Shown: positions 1 through 9,200 of the stretch, one piece after another
Layout of the letters: every line of letters begins with the position of its first letter
Numbering within the stretch: position 1 is the first letter of the stretch
NCBI GenBank assembly: GCA_964614375.1
Contig: CAZTLI010000038.1
Location: 1-20,210, forward strand
Direction: 5' to 3'
Length of the DNA: 20,210 bases
Origin: CAZTLI01 sp964614375
GTDB taxonomy: Bacteria; Chloroflexota; Anaerolineae; Aggregatilineales; Phototrophicaceae
Made by a program: the position numbers and the translations under genes
The notes under the pieces: model-generated
Told to the model about the DNA's origin: nothing
What the model saw: the letters and a program-made list of their open reading frames with translations, nothing else
The model's database searches: none

Positions 1-1037
1 AGCGACTCGGTGATATTGAAGCCCAACTCGCCGCGCAACGGGTGGGCGAAATGCGCTTGCTGGATTTAATTATTAAAAGTGGTATTGACGATGTACAGGC
101 CCACGCCGACGCCCTGATGGATTATTCCCGCCGCCTGACCGAAGCGACTATCGCCGCCGTCCCTGATGGGACATATCAATTTGAGGATGGTTTAGAAGGG
201 GATGGGCAGGCCGAGTTTGATATCCCCCTTCGCACCACAATTACGGTCAAGAAAAACCGAATGACGGTTGATTTTGATGGCAGCGCGCCACAGGTCATGG
301 GCAATGTCAATGCGGTTGAGGCGATTGTGCGATCTGCGACATGGTATTGTGTGCGGCTGCTTTCGGACGACGATATACCTGTGAACGATGGATGCTTCCA
401 GCCAGTAGAGGTCGTGATACCGCCACAGAGTGTCTTGAACCCGGATTTCCCGGCAGCGGTTGCGGCAGGTAATACCGAAACCGGGCAGCGTATTGTCGAT
501 GTGGTATTGGGCGCATTGGCGCAGGCTGTGCCCAATAAAATTCCGGCGGCGTCGCAGGGGACGATGAACAATTTTACAGTTGGCGGAATCATTGATGGTC
601 AGCAGTTTGTGTATTACGAAACCATTGGCGGCGGACACGGCGGCAATCCCCGCGGGGCAGGGGTGAGTGGGCGGCAGTGCCACATGACGAATACCCTCAA
701 CACACCCGTCGAAGCGCTGGAATATACGTATCCCTTTCGTGTGTTGACCTATAGACTGCGCGAGGGCAGTGGCGGCGCGGGTCAACATCAAGGCGGAGAT
801 GGGATTGTGCGCGAGTATGAATTTCTTGCGCCCGCGACAGTGACCTTCAACAGCGAACGTCGTATCCGTCCACCGTATGGATTGCAAAGTGGCGAGGCAG
901 GGCAGTGCGGGACTAATCACCTGATTCGAAACGGTGATAAGCAGGAATTAAGCGGAAAGTGCAGTCTGCGCGTTCAGGCAGGCGACCACATTATCATCGA
1001 AACGCCCGGTGGTGGTGGTTGGGGTAAAAAATCGTAG
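1..1037 (+). CDS. Hydantoinase B/oxoprolinase family protein, C-terminal part (5' end outside window)
   Basis: The frame is open from the first bases (first whole codon at 3) to the TAG at 1035-1037, giving 344 residues. HyuB-type subunits are usually over 500 residues, so roughly the last two thirds is present. The family forms the beta subunit of ATP-dependent N-methylhydantoinases or the C-terminal half of 5-oxoprolinase, which open cyclic amides in the cytoplasm, usually with a HyuA partner. Family features seen are a stretch with GNTETGQRIVDVVLGAL, a Gly-rich segment GGGHGGNPRGAGVSG, the run REGSGGAGQHQGGDG near residue 255, and a C-terminal ETPGGGGWG. The Gly-rich C terminus is typical of this family. 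A possible GTG at 42 and ATG at 51 lie inside the gene and are not starts, because the upstream codons also read as family-like sequence. The substrate cannot be told; the HyuA partner would lie outside the window. Confidence 0.9.
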   Translation, partial: RLGDIEAQLAAQRVGEMRLLDLIIKSGIDDVQAHADALMDYSRRLTEATIAAVPDGTYQFEDGLEGDGQAEFDIPLRTTITVKKNRMTVDFDGSAPQVMGNVNAVEAIVRSATWYCVRLLSDDDIPVNDGCFQPVEVVIPPQSVLNPDFPAAVAAGNTETGQRIVDVVLGALAQAVPNKIPAASQGTMNNFTVGGIIDGQQFVYYETIGGGHGGNPRGAGVSGRQCHMTNTLNTPVEALEYTYPFRVLTYRLREGSGGAGQHQGGDGIVREYEFLAPATVTFNSERRIRPPYGLQSGEAGQCGTNHLIRNGDKQELSGKCSLRVQAGDHIIIETPGGGGWGKKS

Positions 1038-1100
1038 CTCCTGTTACGCAGTGTAAGGTTTCAATAAGTTGATGCGCTTCAGGCATATATCCATAGACAA

Positions 1101-1116
1101 TCCTTCGCGCGAAGGA
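1101..1116. repeat. 16-bp perfect palindrome in intergenic region
   Basis: The sequence TCCTTCGCGCGAAGGA reads the same on both strands. It lies between the end of the hydantoinase gene and the end of the convergent Crp-like gene. No T-run follows on either strand, so a standard Rho-independent terminator is not well supported. It could be a hairpin that stabilises 3' ends or a protein-binding site. The rest of 1038-1244 shows nothing else I can name. Confidence 0.5.
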
Positions 1117-1244
1117 CGATGACTTTAGCGAGAAGACATCAGGCTGCATTTTGGCCTCACATCACGCTAACCACATAAAACGCAAAGTCAACAGACACCA
1201 GAATACATCTGGACGCTTTTGAATTTAATACCCACTTATACGGG

Positions 1245-1916
1245 TTAGCCCGCGATGTCGCGAATCACGTCGATATTTGTGATGGCGATTTGGTGTCCAT
1301 CGAACGCGATATATCCATGATTGACCCACTGTTGAAAAATGCGGTCTACAACGTCGGCTTCGACAGCCGTTGCACGGGCGATTCGACTTACACGGACAGG
1401 GGTCGCTATCGGGCCAGCTTCGCCATTAGACAGCAGCAGTAAAATGCTGGCGATACGGGCTTCGACATTACCAATGGCATTTTCACGCACCAACAAATTC
1501 ATGCGATAGAGGCGCAGGCCGATGTGCTCCAGAATCTGGTTGGCTGCTGCGGGTACTCTCGCGCAGATGTCCATCAAGGGCTGGCGTTCCAGCGCGATAA
1601 GTGTGCAGTCCGATACGGCGAGCACCCCGCCAGTACGGGGTTGCCCCACCAACATCGACAATTCCCCGACGGCGTAAAAGGGGCCTTCTGTCGCCAGAAT
1701 CAATTCCTCGCCGCTGTCATATTTGCGGACAATGTGAATTTGCCCATCTTCCAGAATGTACAGGGCATCGCCGGGATCATCCTGTTGGAATAACATTTCG
1801 CCCGCAGGCAGTTCAATGTAACGGCAGTGTTGTGCCAGTTCCCGTAGTACCGCTTCGGGCAGGTTCTTAAATAAAGAGGCATCGCGCAATTTCTGGAAGT
1901 CAATGTTGGCGATCAT
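1245..1916 (-). CDS. Crp/Fnr-family cyclic-nucleotide-binding transcriptional regulator
   Basis: A 223-residue protein, the usual length for the Crp/Fnr family. Residues about 15-115 form a cNMP-binding beta-roll: it opens FKNLPEAVLRELAQHC and contains the phosphate-binding-cassette-like GELSMLVGQPRTG, including the Arg expected to contact the cyclic phosphate. A connecting helix (about 125-145) leads to a winged-helix-like C terminus (about 150-220). The DNA-recognition part (RVSRIARATAVEADVVDRIF) is weaker than in classical Crp, so DNA binding is inferred. The ATG at 1916 is preceded by an AGGAG ribosome-binding site about 8 bases upstream. The gene is transcribed away from the methyltransferase gene at 2064, so the 147-base gap between them probably holds both promoters and perhaps its own binding site. 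No Cys cluster for an Fnr-type iron-sulfur centre is seen. Confidence 0.88.
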   Translation of the reverse strand: MIANIDFQKLRDASLFKNLPEAVLRELAQHCRYIELPAGEMLFQQDDPGDALYILEDGQIHIVRKYDSGEELILATEGPFYAVGELSMLVGQPRTGGVLAVSDCTLIALERQPLMDICARVPAAANQILEHIGLRLYRMNLLVRENAIGNVEARIASILLLLSNGEAGPIATPVRVSRIARATAVEADVVDRIFQQWVNHGYIAFDGHQIAITNIDVIRDIAG

Positions 1917-2063
1917 AATTCACTCCTGTGAGTGTCCATTATATGCGTTCGGGTTTGTGGTGCTGTTTGCGTGTTTATGAGTTAGTATAGCGCAAGATAA
2001 AGCGATGTTGGTTCTATTTTCGGGTATCTATGAGATGTATCTAACAAAGTCTGGACGAATATC

Positions 2064-2855
2064 ATGCCACAGCAATTGAGTGGTGTTGCCCGCACACTCG
2101 TGATGACGCTGCGTGTGCGCGCTGAAGAACACTTGCGGCCTGATGGCTTATTTCGGGATGAACAGGCTGCCGACTGGTACGCCCGAATGCCGCGCTATGC
2201 AGATTTGGACGAGTGGTATAACCCCGGATTTGTCGCTGCCACAGCCGTGAGGACGGCGATTTATGACCAATTGGTGACCGATTTTATCCGTGACCACCCG
2301 GACGCCATTATCGTGGAATTGGGCGCGGGACTTTCGACACGCTATTACCGGATAACCAATGCCGATGACTTTTATTGGATTGAACTGGATTTGCCCGAAG
2401 CGATAGCCGTTCGTCAGCAGCTTGATGTGGAAACGGAAAGGCATCGGTTTATTGCCGCGTCGCTGCTTGATTTTGCGTGGATGGAGGCGCTTCCGACTGT
2501 GCCACCTGAAAACGTGTTGTTTTTGGCTGAAGGCGTGCTGTTTTTCGTATCTGAATCGGGCGTCCGGCAGTTAATCGCCAATATGAATAAGCGATTTCCC
2601 GGCGCAACATTCGCATTTGATGTGGTGCGGACATTTAATCGTGACCGAATGCAAGATTCTTTCTCCCGGATGGATGCGCCTGTTCAATGGGCTGTTGCAG
2701 GCGAGCAGGATATTCCGGCGATGGGTCTACAAGTGCTCAATATATGGTATTTACTGCTGGAACGACCGCAGCGTTGGACGCAAATTGGTGTGCCGGAATC
2801 CGCACGACGGGCGGATCGCAGCGTGTTTTTGGTCGAGACGTGCTTGTCTGGCTAG
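2064..2855 (+). CDS. Class I SAM-dependent methyltransferase of the leucine carboxyl methyltransferase (LCM/TcmP-like) family
   Basis: A 263-residue protein. It has the SAM-binding motif I VELGAGLSTRYYR at residues 84-96, matching the ELGAG(L/F)DTR pattern of the LCM family. It also has the acidic residues after beta2 (WIELDLPEAIAVR) and the family motif EGVLFFV at 156-162. An N-terminal cap (FRDEQAADW, then TAVRTAIYDQLVTDFI) is also typical. Bacterial members methylate carboxyl or hydroxyl groups on small molecules such as polyketides or quinones, so the substrate here is unknown. The ATG at 2064 has only a weak ribosome-binding site. It is the only gene of its unit: the next gene has its own promoter-like sequence just after this stop. 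Confidence 0.85.
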   Translation: MPQQLSGVARTLVMTLRVRAEEHLRPDGLFRDEQAADWYARMPRYADLDEWYNPGFVAATAVRTAIYDQLVTDFIRDHPDAIIVELGAGLSTRYYRITNADDFYWIELDLPEAIAVRQQLDVETERHRFIAASLLDFAWMEALPTVPPENVLFLAEGVLFFVSESGVRQLIANMNKRFPGATFAFDVVRTFNRDRMQDSFSRMDAPVQWAVAGEQDIPAMGLQVLNIWYLLLERPQRWTQIGVPESARRADRSVFLVETCLSG

Positions 2856-2872
2856 TACAAAAGTCGCTTATT

Positions 2873-2902
2873 TTGGGCTTATGGCGTCGAAAAACGTATA
2901 AT
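2873..2902 (+). promoter_or_regulatory. Probable sigma70-type promoter for the GAP1-like gene
   Basis: TTGGGC at 2873-2878, an 18-base spacer, and a perfect TATAAT at 2897-2902. It lies 17 bases after the methyltransferase stop and about 70 bases before the GTG start at 2973. A small inverted repeat follows at 2934-2953 (CCCGG ... CCGGG) in the predicted leader. Confidence 0.55.
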
Positions 2903-2972
2903 AAGGTGCATTCATACATGGATGACAGGGCAACCCGGCATCAAGCCGCCGGGATGATTGAGAGAGTGTAGT

Positions 2973-5900
2973 GTGACTACAACGACACATCGACTAGAGC
3001 ATTTTTACTTTGGTCACCTGGTACATGGTGGAAAGCCTGCTGGAGACATGCGCGTCCTGGCAAAATCTGCCGGGATAACGGACGCACAAATTGCAGCCGC
3101 ACAAGAATCGGCGCTGATTCCACCGCTGGCGACCACCCCGGACGGGGCATGGGCAGTGATACGGGCGAAAGATGTGCCCCTGTTTCTGGTGCAGTCGGGG
3201 CAGGGCGAGGCAGGACATCGCCTGATGCACTTTATTGTCTTGAGCGTCGATATACTGCGTGGTCTAGCCGGCAATTTGACACTGCTGCGGACTCTGGTCG
3301 ATGCAGAACTGCCTGTATATGACCGTCTGGGCGATGCGCTCCAACCATTGGCATTGGCGGACGTTGATGCGTCGGGTACCGATGTGCAGGTGGATAGTAT
3401 CCTCGATTTGATGACCTTCTGTGGCAATCAGATGAAAACCTTGCAAGCCCTGTTATCTGCACTGGTGCAGGGCTTGAAAATTGTCGCGCAAAATGCGCCA
3501 GAAGAATTAAATCGGCGTGCCCGATTTGTCGAAGGCTTATTGGCGCTGCTGCCCCCCTCAACTCGTTTTGGTGTGACGTTTGCCACACACACGTCCCAAG
3601 CCGAATCGGTAGATGTACAAATCCGGTTTAGTGAAGACGATGTGCCCGATGGCGCAATTATCTATGACTGGCAATCGCAAACTATTGTGGGTGATGTTCC
3701 CGATAACGAATATAGCCGCTTCATCATCAGCCAACTGCGACTGGATGCGGAACTGGTCATCCAACAAACCACGGCACTAACAGCGGTTGCGGGCTGGCGC
3801 TTCCGCAGTGGAGATCGTCTGGTAGAGGCGCTGGCCTATGCCTCACATCGGCGCAAATTGGACGACGCGGTGCTGAATAACCTGCCTGTGGAAGTTGAAG
3901 ATGTATCGAGGGTATTATCGCAAGACCCTACGTTGTCTGAAGAGATGAAAGTCACCTATGCGCGTCATTTGATTACCTTTTCGCTGGCGCTGGATGATAT
4001 GCAATATGCCGACCCGGTATCGCTCTTGCTGCATAACGATGCCCAACTTTCCGAGCATGTCCGGCAGCAGATGGGTGATGCTCTGAAAGAGGGTAAGGCC
4101 GACATTGTATTCGCAACGCTCCTGCGCTGGATGGCGAATCCGCTGGGGCCACAGGGAACGGCATGGGTGAATCTCACACATTCAGCGGCCTTGGCTTATC
4201 TGGATGAATTGGTCGCGGACAGGGATTTTGAGTTTATCCACGACTTTTTGAATCAGATTCAGAATGTGGGTCCCGGCGCAGCTATTGGACGGGTGGTGCG
4301 GCCAGTCATTGAGAAAATTATCCCGCTGCTCGGACAGGATGGGACACTTGCCTCGCCATTAGTTACGCTGGGCGCACAGCATCTGGATGCCGAAGCACTG
4401 CGCCAAATGATGCAAATACGGGACTTTGCGAAGAATCTACCGCGTCCGGTACAGGCCTATCTCGCCTTGTTAGCTGGACGTGATTTGAAAGCAGATGGGG
4501 TCTTGATGCAGGCGGCAAGCGCGTTCACCCCTGCGGCGACACCGATGATTATGCTTCGGTTTGCGGCAATGGCGCGGGCGGCAGGGCGTTTTGATTTGAT
4601 CGAGTCAACGGCGATTGAAGGATTGCGCGAAGCGGCGAAAACGCCACAAGGACAAAGCGAACGCGATTTGCTGCTGGAAGTGGTGCAAAAATATGATGAT
4701 GCCGCGCTAAAAGCCCTGCAAATTCCCGGCCCACGCGCGCTGCTGCAAATCTTGCTGACACTGGGTGAATATCAAGAGTTGGCCTATCAAATGATTCGTC
4801 ACTCGCGGGAATTGTATCCCGGTGATTTGCAAAATCGCTATTTGCTGATGGTGCATCATCTTTTTTCCCAGACGCCTATCGCCCCGGAAGATATGCAGCC
4901 GATGTTGAATACATTGCAAGCAGCAAATATCAAAGGCGTGCCATTCACCGTCGCCTGTATCGGGACGCTCGAAGGCAGTGGCTGGTCGAAGGAAGGCGAA
5001 GGGATTGCTACGTCCGTCGTCGCGACGCTGACAGAACATCAGGAATATCTGGATGTGATACCGCCCGATGCCATGTTTTCCCTGCTGAAGTATTACCGGC
5101 ACAACGAAGAGATAACAAGCGCCATCCGGGTTGCCGGGTTAATCCCGCTGGTCGCAGCAAGACAGGAAGGCGACGGGCGCAAAACGATTAGCGAGATGTT
5201 CAAATTTATGGATTGGAATGACCAGACTCGTGTAGCCGCACTGGAATTACTGCGGCGATATGTGCGTGTTGCAGATGAAAAGGCCGCGCGCGAGGCAGTC
5301 ATCGCGTTTGGTAAGGAATTGGGCGCGGATGTGCGAAATAAGCTGGAAACGTCGTTCACGATTAATTTGATGATGGGTGGCGTACAACTTGAAGATTTTG
5401 TGGGATTTATTCAGGATGTGGCGAATGTGCTGGAAGATACCGCCGCGCCGTTTGCAGGTAAAGCCGATTTGACATCTGGCGATATGATGACGGCGTTGAG
5501 TGAGATGGACGGTTCACTCACGCGCGACGAAGCGAATGAACTGGCGAAAGAGATTCTCGGCCTGGGCAAGGCGGTGGTGGTATTGGGCAAGCATTACCGC
5601 GAAAGTCGTCCGCGCAGTGAAGGTAAATATATCGAAGCCCTGTTAGTGGGCAAAACCAATCCGCGCAGCGCGCTGGATGTCTTGCGGGTGATGGCGGGCT
5701 ACTACGCCAGAGGCAAGCGCGTGCCACTGAATTTGCAGCCATCCGGCACGAAATTGTTCAAAGGGCGTACCGTTCATGAATTTAAGGAAGAAGTGGGCGT
5801 TGCCAATGATTTGCTCCGCAGCATGATTCAAGCGTTTCCGCCCAATAAGCCTGTGAAGATGACGGCGCAGGATGTGCGCGACGAAGTGGAGAGTATGACG

Positions 5901-6122
5901 TCGTATGTTTCGACAGACGATCAACGTAAATTTGGGCGGACTCTCGCGGTTGATTTGCAGCGGGTAGTGGAATTGGTGACTGTGATTGAAGCTCAGGGCG
6001 ATGCAAAAGCAATGGATCAAGATAGCACACTCGGTAAACGCATCGAACAGAACAAGCAGCGTCCGAAGAGTGCATTGGAATTTTATCGGTTTCTCTATGC
6101 GTATTTTCGGGCACAGAGCTAA
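2973..6122 (+). CDS. Large GAP1-like (GTPase-associated protein 1-like) protein
   Basis: A 1049-residue soluble protein with no signal peptide or membrane span. I choose GTG 2973 because a GAGAG ribosome-binding site sits about 8 bases upstream; an in-frame TTG at 2958 is less likely. The first 110 residues (RLEHFYFGHL, then RVLAKSAG, then SGQGEAGHRLMHFIVL) follow the layout of GAP1 N-terminal domains: aromatic-Gly strand, 'hxLAxSxG' strand, and a closing xGHxxxHxhh strand. Residues about 180-240 (FVEGLLALLPPSTRFGVTFATHT, with residues VDVQIRF and AIIYDW following) resemble the GAP1 middle region, where LLPPS-R-G-(V/L)-(S/T)F-(A/S)T is recurrent. The remaining 750 residues look all-helical, with TPR/HEAT-like repeats. 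GAP1 proteins are described in predicted GTPase- and ATPase-based conflict or signalling systems; their biochemistry is unproven. The next gene is a receptor-like kinase. Coding status is certain; the GAP1 assignment is from memory of the pattern and needs a profile search. Confidence 0.6.
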   Translation: MTTTTHRLEHFYFGHLVHGGKPAGDMRVLAKSAGITDAQIAAAQESALIPPLATTPDGAWAVIRAKDVPLFLVQSGQGEAGHRLMHFIVLSVDILRGLAGNLTLLRTLVDAELPVYDRLGDALQPLALADVDASGTDVQVDSILDLMTFCGNQMKTLQALLSALVQGLKIVAQNAPEELNRRARFVEGLLALLPPSTRFGVTFATHTSQAESVDVQIRFSEDDVPDGAIIYDWQSQTIVGDVPDNEYSRFIISQLRLDAELVIQQTTALTAVAGWRFRSGDRLVEALAYASHRRKLDDAVLNNLPVEVEDVSRVLSQDPTLSEEMKVTYARHLITFSLALDDMQYADPVSLLLHNDAQLSEHVRQQMGDALKEGKADIVFATLLRWMANPLGPQGTAWVNLTHSAALAYLDELVADRDFEFIHDFLNQIQNVGPGAAIGRVVRPVIEKIIPLLGQDGTLASPLVTLGAQHLDAEALRQMMQIRDFAKNLPRPVQAYLALLAGRDLKADGVLMQAASAFTPAATPMIMLRFAAMARAAGRFDLIESTAIEGLREAAKTPQGQSERDLLLEVVQKYDDAALKALQIPGPRALLQILLTLGEYQELAYQMIRHSRELYPGDLQNRYLLMVHHLFSQTPIAPEDMQPMLNTLQAANIKGVPFTVACIGTLEGSGWSKEGEGIATSVVATLTEHQEYLDVIPPDAMFSLLKYYRHNEEITSAIRVAGLIPLVAARQEGDGRKTISEMFKFMDWNDQTRVAALELLRRYVRVADEKAAREAVIAFGKELGADVRNKLETSFTINLMMGGVQLEDFVGFIQDVANVLEDTAAPFAGKADLTSGDMMTALSEMDGSLTRDEANELAKEILGLGKAVVVLGKHYRESRPRSEGKYIEALLVGKTNPRSALDVLRVMAGYYARGKRVPLNLQPSGTKLFKGRTVHEFKEEVGVANDLLRSMIQAFPPNKPVKMTAQDVRDEVESMTSYVSTDDQRKFGRTLAVDLQRVVELVTVIEAQGDAKAMDQDSTLGKRIEQNKQRPKSALEFYRFLYAYFRAQS

Positions 6123-6150
6123 GATATGCCTGAACTGCTATAAATTGATG

Positions 6151-6176
6151 AAGGGTGGCGGATTGTCACCCTTTTT
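6151..6176 (+). terminator. Rho-independent terminator after the GAP1-like gene
   Basis: Stem AAGGGTG (6151-6157) pairs with CACCCTT (6167-6173) around a 9-base loop and runs into a T-tract (TTTTT at 6172-6176). It begins 28 bases after the stop, which argues that the kinase gene downstream is transcribed separately. Confidence 0.8.
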
Positions 6177-6212
6177 GTAACAGTGTGTTTGGAATATCTA
6201 ACGCGCTACAAG

Positions 6213-6240
6213 TTGCCTATTCTGTGGGCTGCTATAGTAT
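6213..6240 (+). promoter_or_regulatory. Probable promoter of the kinase gene
   Basis: TTGCCT at 6213-6218, a 16-base spacer and TAGTAT at 6235-6240, just after the terminator of the previous gene and about 54 bases before the kinase ATG. An overlapping TATAGT hexamer two bases upstream gives a second possible -10 register. Confidence 0.5.
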
Positions 6241-6293
6241 ATTGATAGGAAAATGACACCCAACGGTTATTTACAACCAGAGGCGGCGCAGTT

Positions 6294-9200
6294 ATGGATG
6301 TCGGTGAAGAGATTAACCAGTATTTAGTGATTGAACATATCGGGCGTGGCGGTATGGCCGATGTATGGTCGGCGCGTGATCGCCGCTTGAATCGTATGGT
6401 TGCCATCAAAACGATTGCACACGGGTTATCACCCGATGTTGACCCGGTGGCGCTGTTCGAGAAGGAAGCGCGTACTATCGCCCGGATTGAACATCCGCAC
6501 ATCCTGCCGATTTATGACTTTGGCGAATTTCAGGGGCAGCTCTATATCGTCATGCGTTATGTGACGGGCGGGTCTTTGGAAGATGTGTTAGAACGCGGGC
6601 CGCTGGCTGTAGAAGATGTGCTGCGTAAAGGCGAAGCGATTGCCAAGGCGCTCGATCACGCGCACGAAAACCAGATTATCCATCTCGACCTGAAGCCGCC
6701 CAATATCCTGCTCGATAGCAACGCATCGCCGTATCTGGCGGACTTTGGTTTGGCGACCGTGTTAGACCGGGAAGGTCGCGCGACCAATCCCGGGTCAGGC
6801 ACGCTGTTGTACATGGCCCCGGAACAATTGACCGCTGAAGTGATCGACCACAAAGCCGACATCTACAGCTTCGGGATTATGATGTTTCACATGCTGACGG
6901 GCAAATTGCCATTTGACGCGACTGCGCCCCTGGCGTTAAAGCAACTTCAATTCCACGAAGAACTGCCATCGGTCGAAGAGTATCATGAAGACCTGCCCTA
7001 TACATTGACCGACATCCTGCGACAGGCAACAGCCGTCGAACCGAGTCGTCGCCCGGATCATCTTATGCGGATTGTTGATGAGATGCGCGATGCCCTGGCT
7101 ATGAGTTCGGGCTACAACTTTGCTGCTGGCGAGACGTTGAGCGACCGCTATGACGACACCTTCTACAGCGGGCAGGTACTCAGTTCAGAAGACAGCGGCC
7201 TGCTGGAAGCGGTAGACCTCTACAGTCGTGCGCGTCATGCGTGGGCAGGTGGTAATGGGCGTTTTCTGCTGGGTGTGACCCACTTCATGTTGATGAGTGG
7301 TTATTATATGGACGCCACCACACATGGCCTCGAACTTGACCAGTATGGCAAGCAAATGCTGCTGCGGGGCGCGCTGGAATATGACCACGAGATGGATTAC
7401 TGGTGGGGACGGGTTGACGATGCCGATAGGCGCTGGGTCTGTTTGCACGCGATTCGCAGCGAAAACGCTGGCGCGCGTATTCGGGCATTGTATCGTTTGG
7501 AAACACTGCCCGATGACCCCACAAAACCGCAAATTGTGAAGCTGGTCGCGCAGGCCCTGGATGTCGAAACCAATGCCGACGCCCGCATTGCTGCCCTGCG
7601 TGTATTGGGTACACGCTCTCAACTGGTCAAGCCTAAACAACAGTATGACATTGAAACGGTTTTTAGGGGGCGTCTGCTCACTTCGATGACGCGGATTGCC
7701 CTGCAAATTGCGCCCGAGTCCCAATGGCATAACGTGGTGTATTCCCCCGAAGTGGATGTGCTGGTCGCAGAAACGGCGCTCGATTTGGGAATGCCACAGG
7801 TGGCACAATTCGCCGCACGGACTGTTGGCCGCATGCGCTCGATTGCGGCGGTGCAATATATTGCCGATGCCCAGCGTGAAGGCAGGCCGGGCGCGCTGCG
7901 GGCACTGGCGCTGGTACGTGATGAAGCGCCCAATCTGCCGCACGTTGTGAGTCGGCAAGGGCGCTTATATGCGTGGATGGCGAATACCGTCCGACGCCTG
8001 ACGGATCGCCCGTTGCAGATGATTTTACGATTTGTGCTGGCGCTGCTTGGGGGTTGGATAGCGATGGGTCAGAATGTATTCATCACCTTCCGCAGCAATG
8101 CGCTGTTTACGCCCCAACGTTCTGCGAACACAGTGGCATTTGGACTGGTATTCGCGCTTTTGGTCGGGGTATTGGTCGTGGTTGCCGACGAATTTTCGGA
8201 ACGATTGCGCGGCTTCTGGCCCTGGTGGACGCGATTATTGGTTATGGGCACACTGGGTTTCAGCATGGGGATGTTGACATGGGTGGCCTATACCTGGTTC
8301 TTCTTACAGTACAGTCCTATCTGGGAATACGTGCGTTTTGGTGGATTCGGCCTCGCGTTCGGGTTTATTTTGACAGCAACATTCAACCTGCGTGGTTGGC
8401 AGGCAGTTGTTGTAACTGCGGCATCCACCTATTTGACGTTGTATGCGGTTTTTTATAACTTCTGCCAGCAGGTCTTTATTTGTTTTACGCCAGAAGGCGA
8501 CCCGATTCCCAACTTTAACTTCACACCGGTCGTCGGCATCGGATTGGCGACGGGCCTCATATTAGGGTTGCTAGCGCGATCGCGCACCTCGGAGGTACAA
8601 ACGCTCCGGTTGCAACTGCCATCGTGGGCGGGTGTGATATTAAGCGGTTTGACGGGCTTTGTTTTTGGTGTCGTGACATGGTTTGGCTATGCGCTAATTT
8701 TTAAAGCCCAAACGGTCAATTGGGATGGCATTCTGGCGATGTTCCTGATTGCGCTGTTTGTTAGTTTTGTCGCATCCTATTTCCTGAATGCGGTCAATCG
8801 ACTGTCATTCATTTTGACTTCGGCTGCGTCGTATTTTGTTTTTTATGGTTTGCTGAGCAATATGTTCCAGCAGGTACTGGTTGCGCCATCCGCCGATGGC
8901 ATCCTTATTTATGATTTTGGTCACCAGATTTTTACGGTGGGTTTGCCGGTTGTGTTTGCCATCGCGTTAGGTGGTCACGCACAGAAACTATTTCAAGATT
9001 TGCAGAGTTGGATAGGTGTCGCGAAAGAACAAGAACGTTCTGGATGGTTAACGGGTCTGCTCGTTTATTGTACCATCATTGGCGGCATTGTTGGTGTATT
9101 TTCGATGTTTTCTGCCCACACAAATCTGGGTTGGGCGATTGTATGGACAATCTGGGGTGCGGTGACGGTCATCTTTGCGTTAGCGGCGCGGGAATGGCGT

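Noticed and set aside
192..920. 242-residue minus-strand open frame opposite the hydantoinase gene
   Set aside because: It lies fully inside a gene with clear family motifs, has no recognisable domain, and is Arg/His-rich as expected for an antisense shadow.
1917..2063. Possible promoters between the Crp-like and methyltransferase genes (TAGTATA at 1983-1989)
   Set aside because: A -10-like hexamer exists on both strands, but no -35 is correctly spaced for either gene, so I do not call a site.
7185..7958. 257-residue minus-strand open frame opposite the kinase gene
   Set aside because: Shadow of the kinase reading frame; no domain, no ribosome-binding site, and the sense frame is continuous with kinase and membrane regions.
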